In this document: piece after piece, positions 17,193 to 25,907 of the stretch
Layout of the letters: the number at the start of each line of letters is the position of its first letter
Numbering within the stretch: the first letter of the stretch is position 1
DNA from: Parendozoicomonas haliclonae
GTDB lineage: Bacteria > Pseudomonadota > Gammaproteobacteria > Pseudomonadales > Endozoicomonadaceae
Direction: 5' to 3'
Length of the DNA: 64,000 bases
Assembly (NCBI RefSeq): GCF_900174585.1
Contig: NZ_FWPT01000005.1
Span: forward strand, 62,001-126,000
Made by a program: the position numbers and the translations under genes
Notes under the pieces: generated by a model
What the model was told of the DNA's origin: nothing
What the model saw: only the letters and a program-made list of their open reading frames with translations
The model's database searches: none

Positions 17193-17666
17193 TTATTCGA
17201 GACTGTCTGCGGTGGCCTCGCTTTCTTCCGTCGGCATCAGAAATTGCGGGCCGGGGCCACTCTCTGCCGCGACATCATCAGGGTTAAACAGCGCACAGGC
17301 CTGCAAGGAAAGACAGCCACAACCGATACAGCCACTGAGCTTGTCCCGCAGGCGCTTGAGGTTGTCGATGCGCTCGTTGAGCTGCACCTGCCATTCGCTG
17401 GAGAGTTTTTCCCAGTCCTGCTTTAAAGGAGCCCGGTTTGCCGGCAGGTTCTCAAAGGCTTCGGCAATTTCACCCAGTGTCAGCCCCAGGTTCTGTGCTG
17501 CCTTAATGATCGAAACACGTCGTACCATAGCATTGTGATAACGGCGCTGGTTGCCTTCGGTACGCACAGAGGAGATCAGCCCTTTCTTCTCATAAAAACG
17601 TAATGCCGAGGTGGCGACTTCGCAGCGTCTGGCAACTTCACTGATGGTGAGAAAGCGCGTGGGCAT
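17193..17666 (-). CDS. soxR: redox-sensing MerR-family regulator SoxR
   Basis: 157 residues from ATG 17666 (MPTRFLTISEVARRC). MerR-type winged helix-turn-helix (VATSALRFYEKKGLI), dimer helix, then the diagnostic 2Fe-2S cluster motif CIGCGCLSLQAC. Redox-cycling agents oxidise the cluster and untwist the 19-bp-spaced target promoter. The gene is divergent from the azoreductase-like gene, and a SoxR-type promoter lies between them. A further in-frame start 20 codons upstream would run into that promoter and is rejected. Confidence 0.95.
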   Translation of the reverse strand: MPTRFLTISEVARRCEVATSALRFYEKKGLISSVRTEGNQRRYHNAMVRRVSIIKAAQNLGLTLGEIAEAFENLPANRAPLKQDWEKLSSEWQVQLNERIDNLKRLRDKLSGCIGCGCLSLQACALFNPDDVAAESGPGPQFLMPTEESEATADSLE

Positions 17667-17705
17667 GATGACTTCCCGATCATAAGAGAGAGTCGTTAAA
17701 TTATC

Positions 17706-17736
17706 TTGACTTAAACTTAACTTCAACTTTTAGACT
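17706..17736 (+). promoter_or_regulatory. SoxR-type promoter/operator with 19-bp spacer, facing the azoreductase gene
   Basis: TTGACT (17706-17711) and TAGACT (17731-17736) are separated by exactly 19 bp, the overlong spacing used by MerR-family activators. The 18 bp at 17710-17727 form a dyad centred on TTAA: 12 of 18 positions are symmetric, and 12 of 18 match the E. coli soxS SoxR box CCTCAAGTTAACTTGAGG as I remember it. It lies 40 bp before the azoreductase start. Confidence 0.75.
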
Positions 17737-17775
17737 GCATGCACACACTGTGATTGTTTTTGAAGGATCATGCCC

Positions 17776-18348
17776 ATGCAGAAGTATTTGTTGATTAACA
17801 GTAGCGTCAGAACTGAAGACTCCCACTCCCGTCGTTTGAGCCAGCAAGTGCTGGAACGGTTGCTGCCTAAGAATGCCGCTGATAATGAGATTGTGTATCG
17901 CGATCTCGCGGCGCAGGCATTGCCGCACTTCAGCGTGGAGACCTATGCCGGCTTTGGTGGTGGGGAGACTCGGGAAGCGCGAGCAGCCTCGGCGCTTTCT
18001 GAACGTTTGATTGAAGAAGTGAAAAACAGTCATACCCTGGTGATTGGCGCACCCGTTTACAACTACGCTATTCCTTCCACTCTGAAAGCCTGGTTTGATC
18101 ATATTACCCGGGCGGGGGTGACCTTCCGCTATACCGAGAATGGCCCGGAAGGCGCACTGGCCGGACGCAAGGCTTATATCGTGCTGACCAGCGGTGGTGA
18201 TGCAGTTGAGTACATCTCGACTCAGCTGAAGGATATGCTGGGGCTGATCGGTATTACTGATATTACCTTTGTGTACGGTGCCGGGCTGGATATGCCTGAT
18301 AGTGCGCAGGCTTTGCAGCAGGTGCAGGAGCAGATTGCTGTTCTTTGA
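17776..18348 (+). CDS. azoR: AzoR-like FMN-dependent NADH:quinone oxidoreductase / azoreductase
   Basis: 190 residues from ATG 17776, placed 8 nt after GAAGGA; the ATG at 17770 is too close to that site. Flavodoxin-like fold: SSVRTEDSHSRRL phosphate loop, IGAPVYNYAIPSTLKAWFDHITRAGVTFRYT (AzoR flavin-binding core) and VLTSGGD. It makes two-electron reductions of quinones and azo compounds, avoiding semiquinone radicals. A SoxR-type promoter directly upstream indicates induction by redox-cycling compounds, which fits the enzyme. Confidence 0.92.
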   Translation: MQKYLLINSSVRTEDSHSRRLSQQVLERLLPKNAADNEIVYRDLAAQALPHFSVETYAGFGGGETREARAASALSERLIEEVKNSHTLVIGAPVYNYAIPSTLKAWFDHITRAGVTFRYTENGPEGALAGRKAYIVLTSGGDAVEYISTQLKDMLGLIGITDITFVYGAGLDMPDSAQALQQVQEQIAVL

Positions 18349-18438
18349 TCTGAGGTGAATCCAAGAGCTAGCTAAGGAAAAGCCCGAGGAATACACTTTC
18401 AACTATCTGATTTGGCTGTGTATCGGGCCTTTCCATTT

Positions 18439-18885
18439 ATGAATTTTACTGAGTGTGCTGCCAGCGAGGTTCCCATGCCTTTGCTGTTGGAAGCCGATCC
18501 TTCCGAAGATGTGGTGAACGGCTATCTTGCAGATAGCTGGTGCTTTGTCGCCAAGGAAGGAGCGGATGTGGTTGCGGCCTGCGTTGTGCAGCCGCTAGCC
18601 ACCTCCCATGCCGAGTTAATGAATATTGCCGTCTGGCCGGACCGGCAGCAGGAAGGTATTGGCTCTCGGTTGCTACGCACTGTGCTTGAAGTGGTCAAAG
18701 CCAAAGGTATTCAAAAGCTGGAATTGGGTACCGGTACTTTTGGTCATCAACTGACCTTTTATCAACGGTTGGGATTTCGGGTGGATGCGGTAATCAAAGA
18801 CCACTTTCTCGACCATTATCTCGAGCCGATTTTTGAATCCGGCATTCAACACAAAGATATGTTGCGCCTGAGCATTGTCTTGTAA
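18439..18885 (+). CDS. GNAT-family N-acetyltransferase
   Basis: 148 residues from ATG 18439 (MNFTECAASEVPMP), chosen because the family starts just before the conserved LLLEADPS. Motif A is MNIAVWPDRQQEGIGSRLL with the Q/R-x-x-G-x-G/A acetyl-CoA loop; then IQKLELGTGTFGHQLTFYQRLGFRV and the conserved HYLEPIFESGIQHKDMLRL ending of a group of small-molecule acetyltransferases. The sequence ahead can fold into a long imperfect hairpin (18376-18434) that might end azoR transcription or occlude this start; no clear ribosome-binding site is visible. Confidence 0.85.
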   Translation: MNFTECAASEVPMPLLLEADPSEDVVNGYLADSWCFVAKEGADVVAACVVQPLATSHAELMNIAVWPDRQQEGIGSRLLRTVLEVVKAKGIQKLELGTGTFGHQLTFYQRLGFRVDAVIKDHFLDHYLEPIFESGIQHKDMLRLSIVL

Positions 18886-19051
18886 CTCGCCAATTTTATT
18901 GATGAAGATCAACCCTTAGCCGTATAATTCTCCCGCTTTTGTCTTAGGCCCGAACAACAAGATCAATTCACGTTGGCCGATTAACTCATTATTCCAAGAC
19001 TCAAAATGCCGGTTCTCGTGTGTGGGCGCGGGGAAGGGTGGGAGAATTTAT

Positions 19052-20611
19052 TTGTTTGAACTTCACGCCAACAAGGTCGCCAGTGTTAAAAGCGACCTTC
19101 TCTCAGGGCTGACAGTTGCGCTGGCACTGGTGCCGGAAGCGGTGGCTTTCGCATTTGTGGCCGGTGTTGAACCGCTGGTCGGTCTTTATGCCGCCTTTAT
19201 GGTGGGTTTGATTACCGCTGCGATTGGTGGCCGGCCTGGCATGATCTCAGGTGCAACCGGTGCCCTTGCCGTGGTGATGGTGGCGCTGGTAGCCGACCAT
19301 GGTGTTCAGTATCTGTTTGCCACTGTCGTGTTGATGGGGATTCTGCAGGTGCTTGCCGGGGTGTTCCGGCTGGGGAAATTTATTCGTATGGTGCCCCATC
19401 CGGTGATGCTGGGCTTTGTAAACGGTCTGGCGATTGTGATCTTCCTTGCTCAGCTGGGGCAGTTCGGGGTGAATGGTGAAGCCGGCTGGCTGGAAGGCAC
19501 CTTTATGCAGGGCAGTGTGATCGATGTGGCCTGGATGAGCGGAAGTGAGCTGTGGATTATGCTGGGCCTGGTGGCGCTGACCATGGCGATTATCAAGTAC
19601 CTGCCTAAGCTGACGACCGCGATTCCATCCTCCCTGGCGGCGATTATTGCCGTTTCCGCACTGGTGATTGGCTTTGGTCTGGATACCCGCAGTGTTGGTG
19701 ATGTTGCTGGTATTGCCGGTGGCCTGCCAAGCTTCAGCATCCCGATGGTCCCGCTGAACTGGGAGACCTTTATGATCATCCTGCCTTACTCGGTGGTGCT
19801 GGCAGCGATCGGTCTTATTGAATCCCTGCTGACCCTGCGTATGGTCGATGAAATTACTCAGACCCACGGCAGCAGTAACCGCGAATGTGTAGGCCAGGGC
19901 GTGGCTAACGTCGTGACCGGCTTCTTTGGTGGTATGGGTGGCTGTGCCATGATCGGCCAGAGCATGATCAACGTAAACTCCGGTGGTCGTGGTCGTCTGT
20001 CCGGTATTGCCGCGGCGCTGTTCCTGCTGTGCTTTATCCTGTTTGCCGCTCCGCTGATTGAGCGTATTCCGGTGGCTGCGCTGGTGGGTGTTATGTTTAT
20101 TGTGGTGCTGGGTACCTTTGAATGGTCCAGCTTCCGCATTATCCCGAAAGTGCCTCGCGGTGATGCCTTTGTACTGATTCTGGTTTCCGTAGTCACTGTA
20201 CTGACCGATCTGGCAGTGGCTGTGGTGGTTGGTGTGATTGTGTCTGCACTGGTGTTTGCCTGGGAGCATGCCAAGCAGATTCGGGTGGAGAAGCAGGAAG
20301 ACGATAACGGCGCCACCGTATACAAGGTGCATGGTCCGCTGTTCTTCGGTTCCACGACCACCTTTATGGAGCAGTTCAATACCCGTCAGGACAACACCGA
20401 AGTGGTTGTTGATTTTGCCGACTCCCGCGTCTGTGACCATTCCGGTCTGGAAGCGATTGATACGCTGGCGGAACGTTATCTGAATGCGGGCAAGACGCTG
20501 CATATCAAACATCTCAGCCCGGATTGCCGTAAGCTGCTCACCAAGGCCGGTAACCTGGTGGAAGTGAATGTGATTGAAGATCCAACTTACTTCGTCGCAA
20601 CCAACGCTTAA
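19052..20611 (+). CDS. SulP-family anion transporter with STAS domain
   Basis: 519 residues from TTG 19052, preceded by GGGAGA seven bases upstream; the GTG at 19022 lacks a site and adds an unnatural Gly-rich leader. Membrane domain with [26 protein letters not shown] and [15 protein letters not shown] (SLC26/SulP core), then a cytoplasmic STAS domain from about residue 425 ([16 protein letters not shown], then [17 protein letters not shown]). Transports sulfate, bicarbonate or another inorganic anion; which one cannot be told. A strong terminator follows. Confidence 0.94.
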   Translation: MFELHANKVASVKSDLLSGLTVALALVPEAVAFAFVAGVEPLVGLYAAFMVGLITAAIGGRPGMISGATGALAVVMVALVADHGVQYLFATVVLMGILQVLAGVFRLGKFIRMVPHPVMLGFVNGLAIVIFLAQLGQFGVNGEAGWLEGTFMQGSVIDVAWMSGSELWIMLGLVALTMAIIKYLPKLTTAIPSSLAAIIAVSALVIGFGLDTRSVGDVAGIAGGLPSFSIPMVPLNWETFMIILPYSVVLAAIGLIESLLTLRMVDEITQTHGSSNRECVGQGVANVVTGFFGGMGGCAMIGQSMINVNSGGRGRLSGIAAALFLLCFILFAAPLIERIPVAALVGVMFIVVLGTFEWSSFRIIPKVPRGDAFVLILVSVVTVLTDLAVAVVVGVIVSALVFAWEHAKQIRVEKQEDDNGATVYKVHGPLFFGSTTTFMEQFNTRQDNTEVVVDFADSRVCDHSGLEAIDTLAERYLNAGKTLHIKHLSPDCRKLLTKAGNLVEVNVIEDPTYFVATNA

Positions 20612-20629
20612 TTTCACGTAATACGAACA

Positions 20630-20665
20630 AGACCCGCAGAGTGTGAACTCTGCGGGTCTTTTTTT
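20630..20665 (+). terminator. intrinsic terminator after the SulP gene
   Basis: 12-bp perfect stem (AGACCCGCAGAG / CTCTGCGGGTCT), 6-nt loop, then seven T residues. Lies between the convergent SulP gene and the NPF-protein gene and could serve both. Confidence 0.93.
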
Positions 20666-20682
20666 GGCTGACGTGTTGCTGA

Positions 20683-21495
20683 TTAATTGTTCAGCAAGGT
20701 CGCGAGATCATTTTCCAGCTGGGTTCTGGCTGGAGCCAGAGCCGCTTCCTTGTTCACCATCTTGAGCTGGTGATCCAGGGCACTCTTCATATTCTCCAGA
20801 GTTTTCAGCTGCTTGTTCTGGCTCGCGTTACGGCTCTTGATCAGTTTCAGGGCACCGATATGGACATCCACCTTGGTGGCCAGCACTTCACGGTCTTCCT
20901 GATTATTTACCATCTTTATTTCAAACTCGCCTTTGAAGACACCCTGCAGGCGGTTCAACTCCGTGCCGATACGGCTGTTGGCTTTCTTCAGTTGCTTCTC
21001 CGCTTTGGTGTGACGCTTGCGGGCATTGATCATCAGATCCTGAACCTTCTTCTCAACGGTCAGGCCTTTGGCCTGCTTCAGACCGGTATGGATACCACCG
21101 GCCAGTCCGATGCCGCCGCCCATGACTGTACCGATCGCGCTCATCACCGGGACAGTGGTTGGATTAAAGGTAAAGATCATACCCACCACGCCAGTACCAA
21201 AGCCTACGATACCACCGCCGGCTGCGCCTGCCGCTGTGTAGCGGGCTACGGTCTTGAGGAAGGTCTTCACCCGGTCCATTTTTGAAATCTTATAGTCGTT
21301 CAGCAGCTTCTCTTTAGCGGTCTGCGGCTTGCTCTCAGACGCAACGGCGACTGATGCGGTTGGGGCGACTGTCTGAACGGTGTGCGTTGGCGTTTCAACC
21401 GTTGGCGTCTGGATCGCCAGTGGATCAGCAAACGGGTTGAAATCAGAAGAAATAGAATCAAACGGATTATAAGACTGACCTTGTAATGTATTCAT
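20683..21495 (-). CDS. candidate effector with two NPF motifs and a Gly-rich hydrophobic region
   Basis: 270 residues from ATG 21495, supported by CAGGGAG nine bases upstream; an upstream in-frame start lacks support. The N-terminus has two Asn-Pro-Phe motifs (residues 10-12 and 20-22, in SYNPFDSISSDFNPFADP), a Thr/Val/Pro-rich linker, then two hydrophobic Gly-rich stretches (about 85-145: AGAAGGGIVGFGTGVVGMIF and VMGGGIGLAGGIHTG) that could form a membrane hairpin, and a Lys-rich helical C-terminus. No signal peptide. NPF motifs bind EH domains of eukaryotic endocytic proteins; that, and the neighbouring kinase and protease-like genes, suggest a host-directed protein. No family recognised. 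Confidence 0.7.
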   Translation of the reverse strand: MNTLQGQSYNPFDSISSDFNPFADPLAIQTPTVETPTHTVQTVAPTASVAVASESKPQTAKEKLLNDYKISKMDRVKTFLKTVARYTAAGAAGGGIVGFGTGVVGMIFTFNPTTVPVMSAIGTVMGGGIGLAGGIHTGLKQAKGLTVEKKVQDLMINARKRHTKAEKQLKKANSRIGTELNRLQGVFKGEFEIKMVNNQEDREVLATKVDVHIGALKLIKSRNASQNKQLKTLENMKSALDHQLKMVNKEAALAPARTQLENDLATLLNN

Positions 21496-21616
21496 AATGC
21501 TTTCTCCCTGAGACTGTATTTTTGAATTCGTTTTGATTTGGTTATGGTTGTGCTGGACAGTGTTTGTGTTAACTGTCTTCTCAGTTTTGTCCGGGATCGG
21601 CAAAGGCGCTATAGCC

Positions 21617-21653
21617 CCTTGGTCGTATCACCACTAAGGGTGTACGACCAAGG
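21617..21653 (-). terminator. hairpin between the protease-like and NPF-protein genes
   Basis: 11-bp perfect stem CCTTGGTCGTA / TACGACCAAGG extended by an inner CACC/GGTG pair, 23 bp past the stop of the protease-like gene. No U-tract. It suggests that the NPF-protein gene has its own promoter. Confidence 0.45.
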
Positions 21654-21676
21654 TATTAGCCTGATTTTAAAGGGTT

Positions 21677-24448
21677 TTATTGTGGGGCGGTCTGGTTTGG
21701 CGGAAGCTTGTTGCCGGACGGATTGTAGGGCTGATTATAAGGCTTGGGTGGATGCAGACGTACGGGCTGCTCCGGCACCAGAATCGGGCGGATCTGGATA
21801 AAGCCATCATCGGCGAAATGCATCAGCCGATCCATCACCAGGTCTTCCAGATCCTGCTTCTGATCAGGGCTTTCTATAAGCTTCCAGGAACCCTCATTAC
21901 TGTCATCGACAATAATGTAGGGGACCTGCCCCTTGGGTGCGTAATAGAACACCGAAATTGTATGGCGGCCGGTCGTCACTGCCAGCTGATTGGAGAATTT
22001 CAGCATGGCCAGCAGCTTATCGGTATCCAGGCGGGTCTTGTTATCTTCAGATCGGGAGACAGAGACCGGCTCCCCCAGAAACTTATCCCGGTTACGGCGC
22101 AGGAAGTCCAGTTTGTCTGGCAGATGGCTCCAGTGGGTAGTGTCTAGTCTTTCGCGTTGTCGCTCTGACAATCTGTAGCGCAGGACCATCGGATCTTCCT
22201 GCGGGTGTCTGGCCTCTTTCAGGGCAAGGTAGATACTGTGTCCGGAACAGATACCGCCTCCTCTGGCTCGCCAGCCAAGCAGTGGTGTCTGATTCCAGGG
22301 GAGAAACCATGGCAGGAATTTCTGGGTAGGGGCGCGAAACAGATCGTAGTAACGAGCCACAAACTCTTCCATTGGCTCCTGCTCAACAGGGGTGACTTCA
22401 ACCTCTTTACCCTCTGCCGAGTCGGCCCCGGTAGTGGACTCCTGCGAATCCACGGCCAGTTCTGTTGTGGACGTGGCCGGTGTGCAGAAATAATCCTCAT
22501 CATCATAGAACTGAAAGCTGTCATCGAGTTGCACCTTCGCCAGACAAGGGCGCAGCTTCTGCAGTCCATTCCATTGGGATTCGATCAGCAGGGCGATCAG
22601 GTCGGGACGCTTGGCCAGCACTCGGGCCACCGTATCGTGGGCTTTGACGAGGGTGAATAATTCATCACCCGTGAGTTCTTCCAGACGATTCTCTGCTACC
22701 CAGCGTGCTGCCAGTGCCTTCTGGTGAGGGCGTGACAGCAGATCAACTACCAGTCCTGTGCTGCGCAGGGTTTCCGTCATGGTTTCGGAATAAAGCGCCG
22801 GCGACTCAAGCAGTTCCTTGAGAGTCTCGGTAAACATCATTGCTGCCCAGGCCTTTTGCTGGTCTGAGTAATGCGGGCTGGCCATTATGGTGCGGGCGCA
22901 GTGAATATCCCGATCAGCGATTGCGGTGATCCAGCGTCGATTGAACTTCAGATTGTGGCCAGGTTCGCTCAGCAGGCGGCGCATAAGCACGGGATAGCGC
23001 AGCAGCATCGGCCAGTGACTGTCACCTTCAATGGGGAGATGGGTGAGCTCTTTGGTTAGAGCTTCGGCATCTTTGTAAGCGGGCTGGCATTGGTCGAGCA
23101 GAGCCTCGCCTTTGAAAACATCGCGTAATAAGCGGCGGGACCAGGGGCTGACCAGATACTTTTTAATCAGATCACCATGTTCTTTATCCGGCACACTGCC
23201 GTGGTAAAGGTTGTAGAGAAAATAGGCCGCAAAGTTGGGTTCCCGGTCACAGGCTTTGGCAAGCTCCAATGAGCGTGTGAAGTACTGGCCGGTTTCCTTG
23301 AGCAGAGTAAGGACATCGGTCTTGCTATCCCTTGGCACAGGGAAGGCCTGAGAAATCATATGCGGATAACGCAATACCAGCCGGACTTTAAACTCCGGCC
23401 GAGCCTTGCAGGGTGTGAACTGCTCGTAGATATAAGGGTACTGACGCAGGTAGAGAACGGTGGGCAGTTCATTGTTTTCGCTATTTAGTAAACGCTGCAG
23501 GCTGTCGGGGCTCATGAGTTGAGGGTGCCAGGAAAAGACTTCCAGAGCCATGCGGTCTTGTTGTTCTGGAATCATATAAGGGCCGGCCAGCTCCAGCATG
23601 ATTTTCCGGGCACAGCTTTGGCTGGTGGTCAGAATCAAAAAAGCTTTGATATCGTCTTCGGTGCAGGCTTCCTGGCGGAGAATGCGTGCTTTCAGTTGTT
23701 GGTAAAAAGTTTCAGCCCGTTGCGGGTTAACCACGGCAATGGCGGCTCGATGCCCGTCATGGAGCGGAGCAATAACAGCGGACTCTTTGCCCAGCACGGC
23801 CTCGGCTGCTGTAGGGCAAAGCCGGGCCAGGGGAACCAGCAGATCCATCGGGTCTTTATCGGCAAACGCCTGTTTATTCAGCAATGTCTGGAATACCAGT
23901 TCACTATGGGTTCGGGCTATGGCCAGTAACTCCTCGTTATTAAACTTTTGCCAGTGATTTTCCAGAATCTCCTGCGCTGTGGCATGGCCACAGTGTCTGG
24001 CGATATAGGCGAGGTCGGCGGGTTTTAACGTGTCGAGGGTTTGCTGCAGAGCCGACAGCTGATGCCGTTCATCGGCGATAAGAGCGATCAGTTGGGCACT
24101 TTGGTGTGATTGCGCTTCCGGTGTTGGTGCGACCAGCGCTGTCAGGTTGCGCTCTAGAAAGTCATCAAAGGCACCGACAGAATCAAAGTGTGGATTTTTA
24201 TCCTCACTTTTAGAGCAGGGCAGCCACGGGCAGAAATGACTAAACCAGTGGTAATGGTGGTTTACGGCTTGGCAGAGACGCTCCTGAATGGCTTTGGGCG
24301 TGTGGTTGTTATCCGGATTGTCCAGGGGATGGTTGTAGCAGTGCAGCAGGTAGGGAATATTCTCGGCCTGTGCAGATACTTCCGGACCCGGAGCTGTGTC
24401 GGTCGTTATTCCCGCAGGTGCTGGGGTGAGATCATCCTTGATATTCAT
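21677..24448 (-). CDS. large candidate effector: helical solenoid plus papain-like (YopT/C58-type?) protease domain
   Basis: 923 residues, no signal peptide or membrane helix. Residues about 80-650 are helical with repeated 30-40-residue units, like an ARM/HEAT-type solenoid. The C-terminal 200 residues hold a Cys-His-Asp order typical of papain-fold enzymes: Cys734 in GGGICSGHSIYLALKEA, His829 in TGRHTISVFYYA and Asp848/849 in PYIIVDDSNEGSW. The C-x-H-x-D(N) layout and spacing recall YopT/AvrPphB C58 proteases, but I cannot confirm homology. GGAGGA lies ten bases before the ATG. It follows the kinase gene by 32 bp on the same strand, so both are likely co-transcribed. Confidence 0.75.
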   Translation of the reverse strand: MNIKDDLTPAPAGITTDTAPGPEVSAQAENIPYLLHCYNHPLDNPDNNHTPKAIQERLCQAVNHHYHWFSHFCPWLPCSKSEDKNPHFDSVGAFDDFLERNLTALVAPTPEAQSHQSAQLIALIADERHQLSALQQTLDTLKPADLAYIARHCGHATAQEILENHWQKFNNEELLAIARTHSELVFQTLLNKQAFADKDPMDLLVPLARLCPTAAEAVLGKESAVIAPLHDGHRAAIAVVNPQRAETFYQQLKARILRQEACTEDDIKAFLILTTSQSCARKIMLELAGPYMIPEQQDRMALEVFSWHPQLMSPDSLQRLLNSENNELPTVLYLRQYPYIYEQFTPCKARPEFKVRLVLRYPHMISQAFPVPRDSKTDVLTLLKETGQYFTRSLELAKACDREPNFAAYFLYNLYHGSVPDKEHGDLIKKYLVSPWSRRLLRDVFKGEALLDQCQPAYKDAEALTKELTHLPIEGDSHWPMLLRYPVLMRRLLSEPGHNLKFNRRWITAIADRDIHCARTIMASPHYSDQQKAWAAMMFTETLKELLESPALYSETMTETLRSTGLVVDLLSRPHQKALAARWVAENRLEELTGDELFTLVKAHDTVARVLAKRPDLIALLIESQWNGLQKLRPCLAKVQLDDSFQFYDDEDYFCTPATSTTELAVDSQESTTGADSAEGKEVEVTPVEQEPMEEFVARYYDLFRAPTQKFLPWFLPWNQTPLLGWRARGGGICSGHSIYLALKEARHPQEDPMVLRYRLSERQRERLDTTHWSHLPDKLDFLRRNRDKFLGEPVSVSRSEDNKTRLDTDKLLAMLKFSNQLAVTTGRHTISVFYYAPKGQVPYIIVDDSNEGSWKLIESPDQKQDLEDLVMDRLMHFADDGFIQIRPILVPEQPVRLHPPKPYNQPYNPSGNKLPPNQTAPQ

Positions 24449-24480
24449 TGTTGATTGTTCCTCCGCCGGCTTTCCATCTG

Positions 24481-25803
24481 TTACGCCTTAACTGCCAGTT
24501 CATTGCGCATTTTCAGTTCGTCTGGATGAGGTTTTTGTTCAAACAGACTATCAGTACCGCATGGGCTGGTTTTGGTGGTGGTTGATGCCGAGCTGCTTAT
24601 CCGGCTTTGGAGTTGTTCAGGGGTTGGCCTCAAGGTGGGCACTTCCTCTGTCATGCTGCTCAGCAGAGTCTGCAACAGTTTCTCCTGGCTACCGGCACTG
24701 CCCGGGTAACGGAGATCGATCTGAGGCACTTTACGGGATGCCGGTACGGCACGGCTGCCGGGGCAGTGGTAATCCAGCAGGCCGGCTTCATGGCCCAGCA
24801 AGGCCAGACTGACACCGGAACTGTACATATCGACGGGGAAGCTTTGGTCCTTTCCGGCGACCACCTCCGGTGCCCGAAAGCCCCGGGTGCCTGCCATGCT
24901 GCTGACCGATTTGAGGAGAAGGTTGGCCGACAGATTGAAATCAAACAGTTTGACCACACCTTGCTGCTGGCGAAGGTTATCCGGCTTAATATCCCGATGA
25001 AGAATATTGTGGCTTTTCAGATAGGCCAGGGCGCTTGCCAGCTGAGACAGGTAGTTAACAAGCGTGCTGGCACTGACGGTACGCTTCCCCTGTTCATGGC
25101 CAGCATTGACTTTCTGCTCTTTGGGAATATCCAGCGGCAGGCCGGCATATTCGGTAAACAGGCTGAGGGTGAGGGCATTCTCTTCCTGGATAATACCGAT
25201 GCCCAGGAAGCGGGCGATATTAGGATGTTCAAACGAACGGTGAATCTCTACTTCCTTGACCAGGTTGCGCAGGGCATAACGGCGCTGGTCTTCGGTCAGC
25301 TTTTGATAGGCACGGGAGCGTTTCACCCATTGCTGCCCCTTGGGCTGATCGGGAATAAAATGGGTAACCACCAGTTGGCTTTCCAGCTTCTGACGGCTGT
25401 TCTTCCGGGATTCGGATAGCAGGGTATGCTCTTTGCCAGCCTCAACCGGATTCTGCCCTGCCGGGAAAATATAATTAAACAGAAACTGCAGACCATCGTT
25501 GGCAATCGGTGTCGTGATCGGCGTTGGGGGCGTGAGCTTGCCTGAATCAGAGGAAGAGCACTGTTCATTCAGGCTGACGCTGCGAGATGAAAGAGTCTGA
25601 CTAGGCTCGCCGGAGTTCTTAAAGCTGATATGCAGCGCTCCGGCCAGTGTCCGGTAACGGTTGTTGCCCAGCTCACTGGAAGACGGCTGGCTGATACTGG
25701 GGGGAGCCGGAGCCTGCCCGTCATCGTCTGACCAGGAGATCGGCCCAGTAGAGCCACTCTGAGAGCCGTGTGATCCAGCACTGCTTGAGGGTTTAGCAAA
25801 CAT
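24481..25803 (-). CDS. eukaryote-like Ser/Thr protein kinase, candidate effector
   Basis: 440 residues from ATG 25803, seven bases after GGGAG. The first 120 residues are Ser/Pro-rich and disordered-looking. The kinase domain (about 140-410) shows an alpha-C Glu184 (LVKEVEIHRSFEHPNI), catalytic loop LHRDIKPDN (268-276, Asp271), LFDFN (286-290, metal Asp288 kept but DFG is DFN) and GFRAPEV (308-314). A canonical Gly-rich loop is not evident; Lys161 in WVKR may be the ATP lysine. No membrane segment, unlike most bacterial PknB-type receptors. First gene of a two-gene unit with the protease-like protein, so a cytoplasmic or injected kinase is likely. Confidence 0.85.
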   Translation of the reverse strand: MFAKPSSSAGSHGSQSGSTGPISWSDDDGQAPAPPSISQPSSSELGNNRYRTLAGALHISFKNSGEPSQTLSSRSVSLNEQCSSSDSGKLTPPTPITTPIANDGLQFLFNYIFPAGQNPVEAGKEHTLLSESRKNSRQKLESQLVVTHFIPDQPKGQQWVKRSRAYQKLTEDQRRYALRNLVKEVEIHRSFEHPNIARFLGIGIIQEENALTLSLFTEYAGLPLDIPKEQKVNAGHEQGKRTVSASTLVNYLSQLASALAYLKSHNILHRDIKPDNLRQQQGVVKLFDFNLSANLLLKSVSSMAGTRGFRAPEVVAGKDQSFPVDMYSSGVSLALLGHEAGLLDYHCPGSRAVPASRKVPQIDLRYPGSAGSQEKLLQTLLSSMTEEVPTLRPTPEQLQSRISSSASTTTKTSPCGTDSLFEQKPHPDELKMRNELAVKA

Positions 25804-25864
25804 TTTAAGACTCCCTGTCATCAAACAGCAGAGTCTTAACAGTTTTGGCAAGGCTTTAAACAAC

Positions 25865-25891
25865 AGGGCTGTTAGTCGGGATAACAACCCT
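25865..25891 (-). terminator. possible terminator after recD
   Basis: A 10-bp stem with one mismatch (AGGGTTGTTA / TAACAGCCCT on the minus strand), followed by GTTGTTT, 17 bp past the recD stop. It separates recBCD from the kinase gene. Confidence 0.4.
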
Positions 25892-25907
25892 TTTGCGGTT
25901 ATTACAG

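Noticed and set aside
17701-18402. 233-codon minus-strand frame across the azoreductase gene
   Set aside because: Antisense to a clear AzoR protein and overlapping the SoxR-type promoter.
19247-20617. 456-codon open frame on the minus strand across the SulP gene
   Set aside because: Gln/His/Asn-rich translation without domain sense, entirely antisense to a clear SulP transporter.
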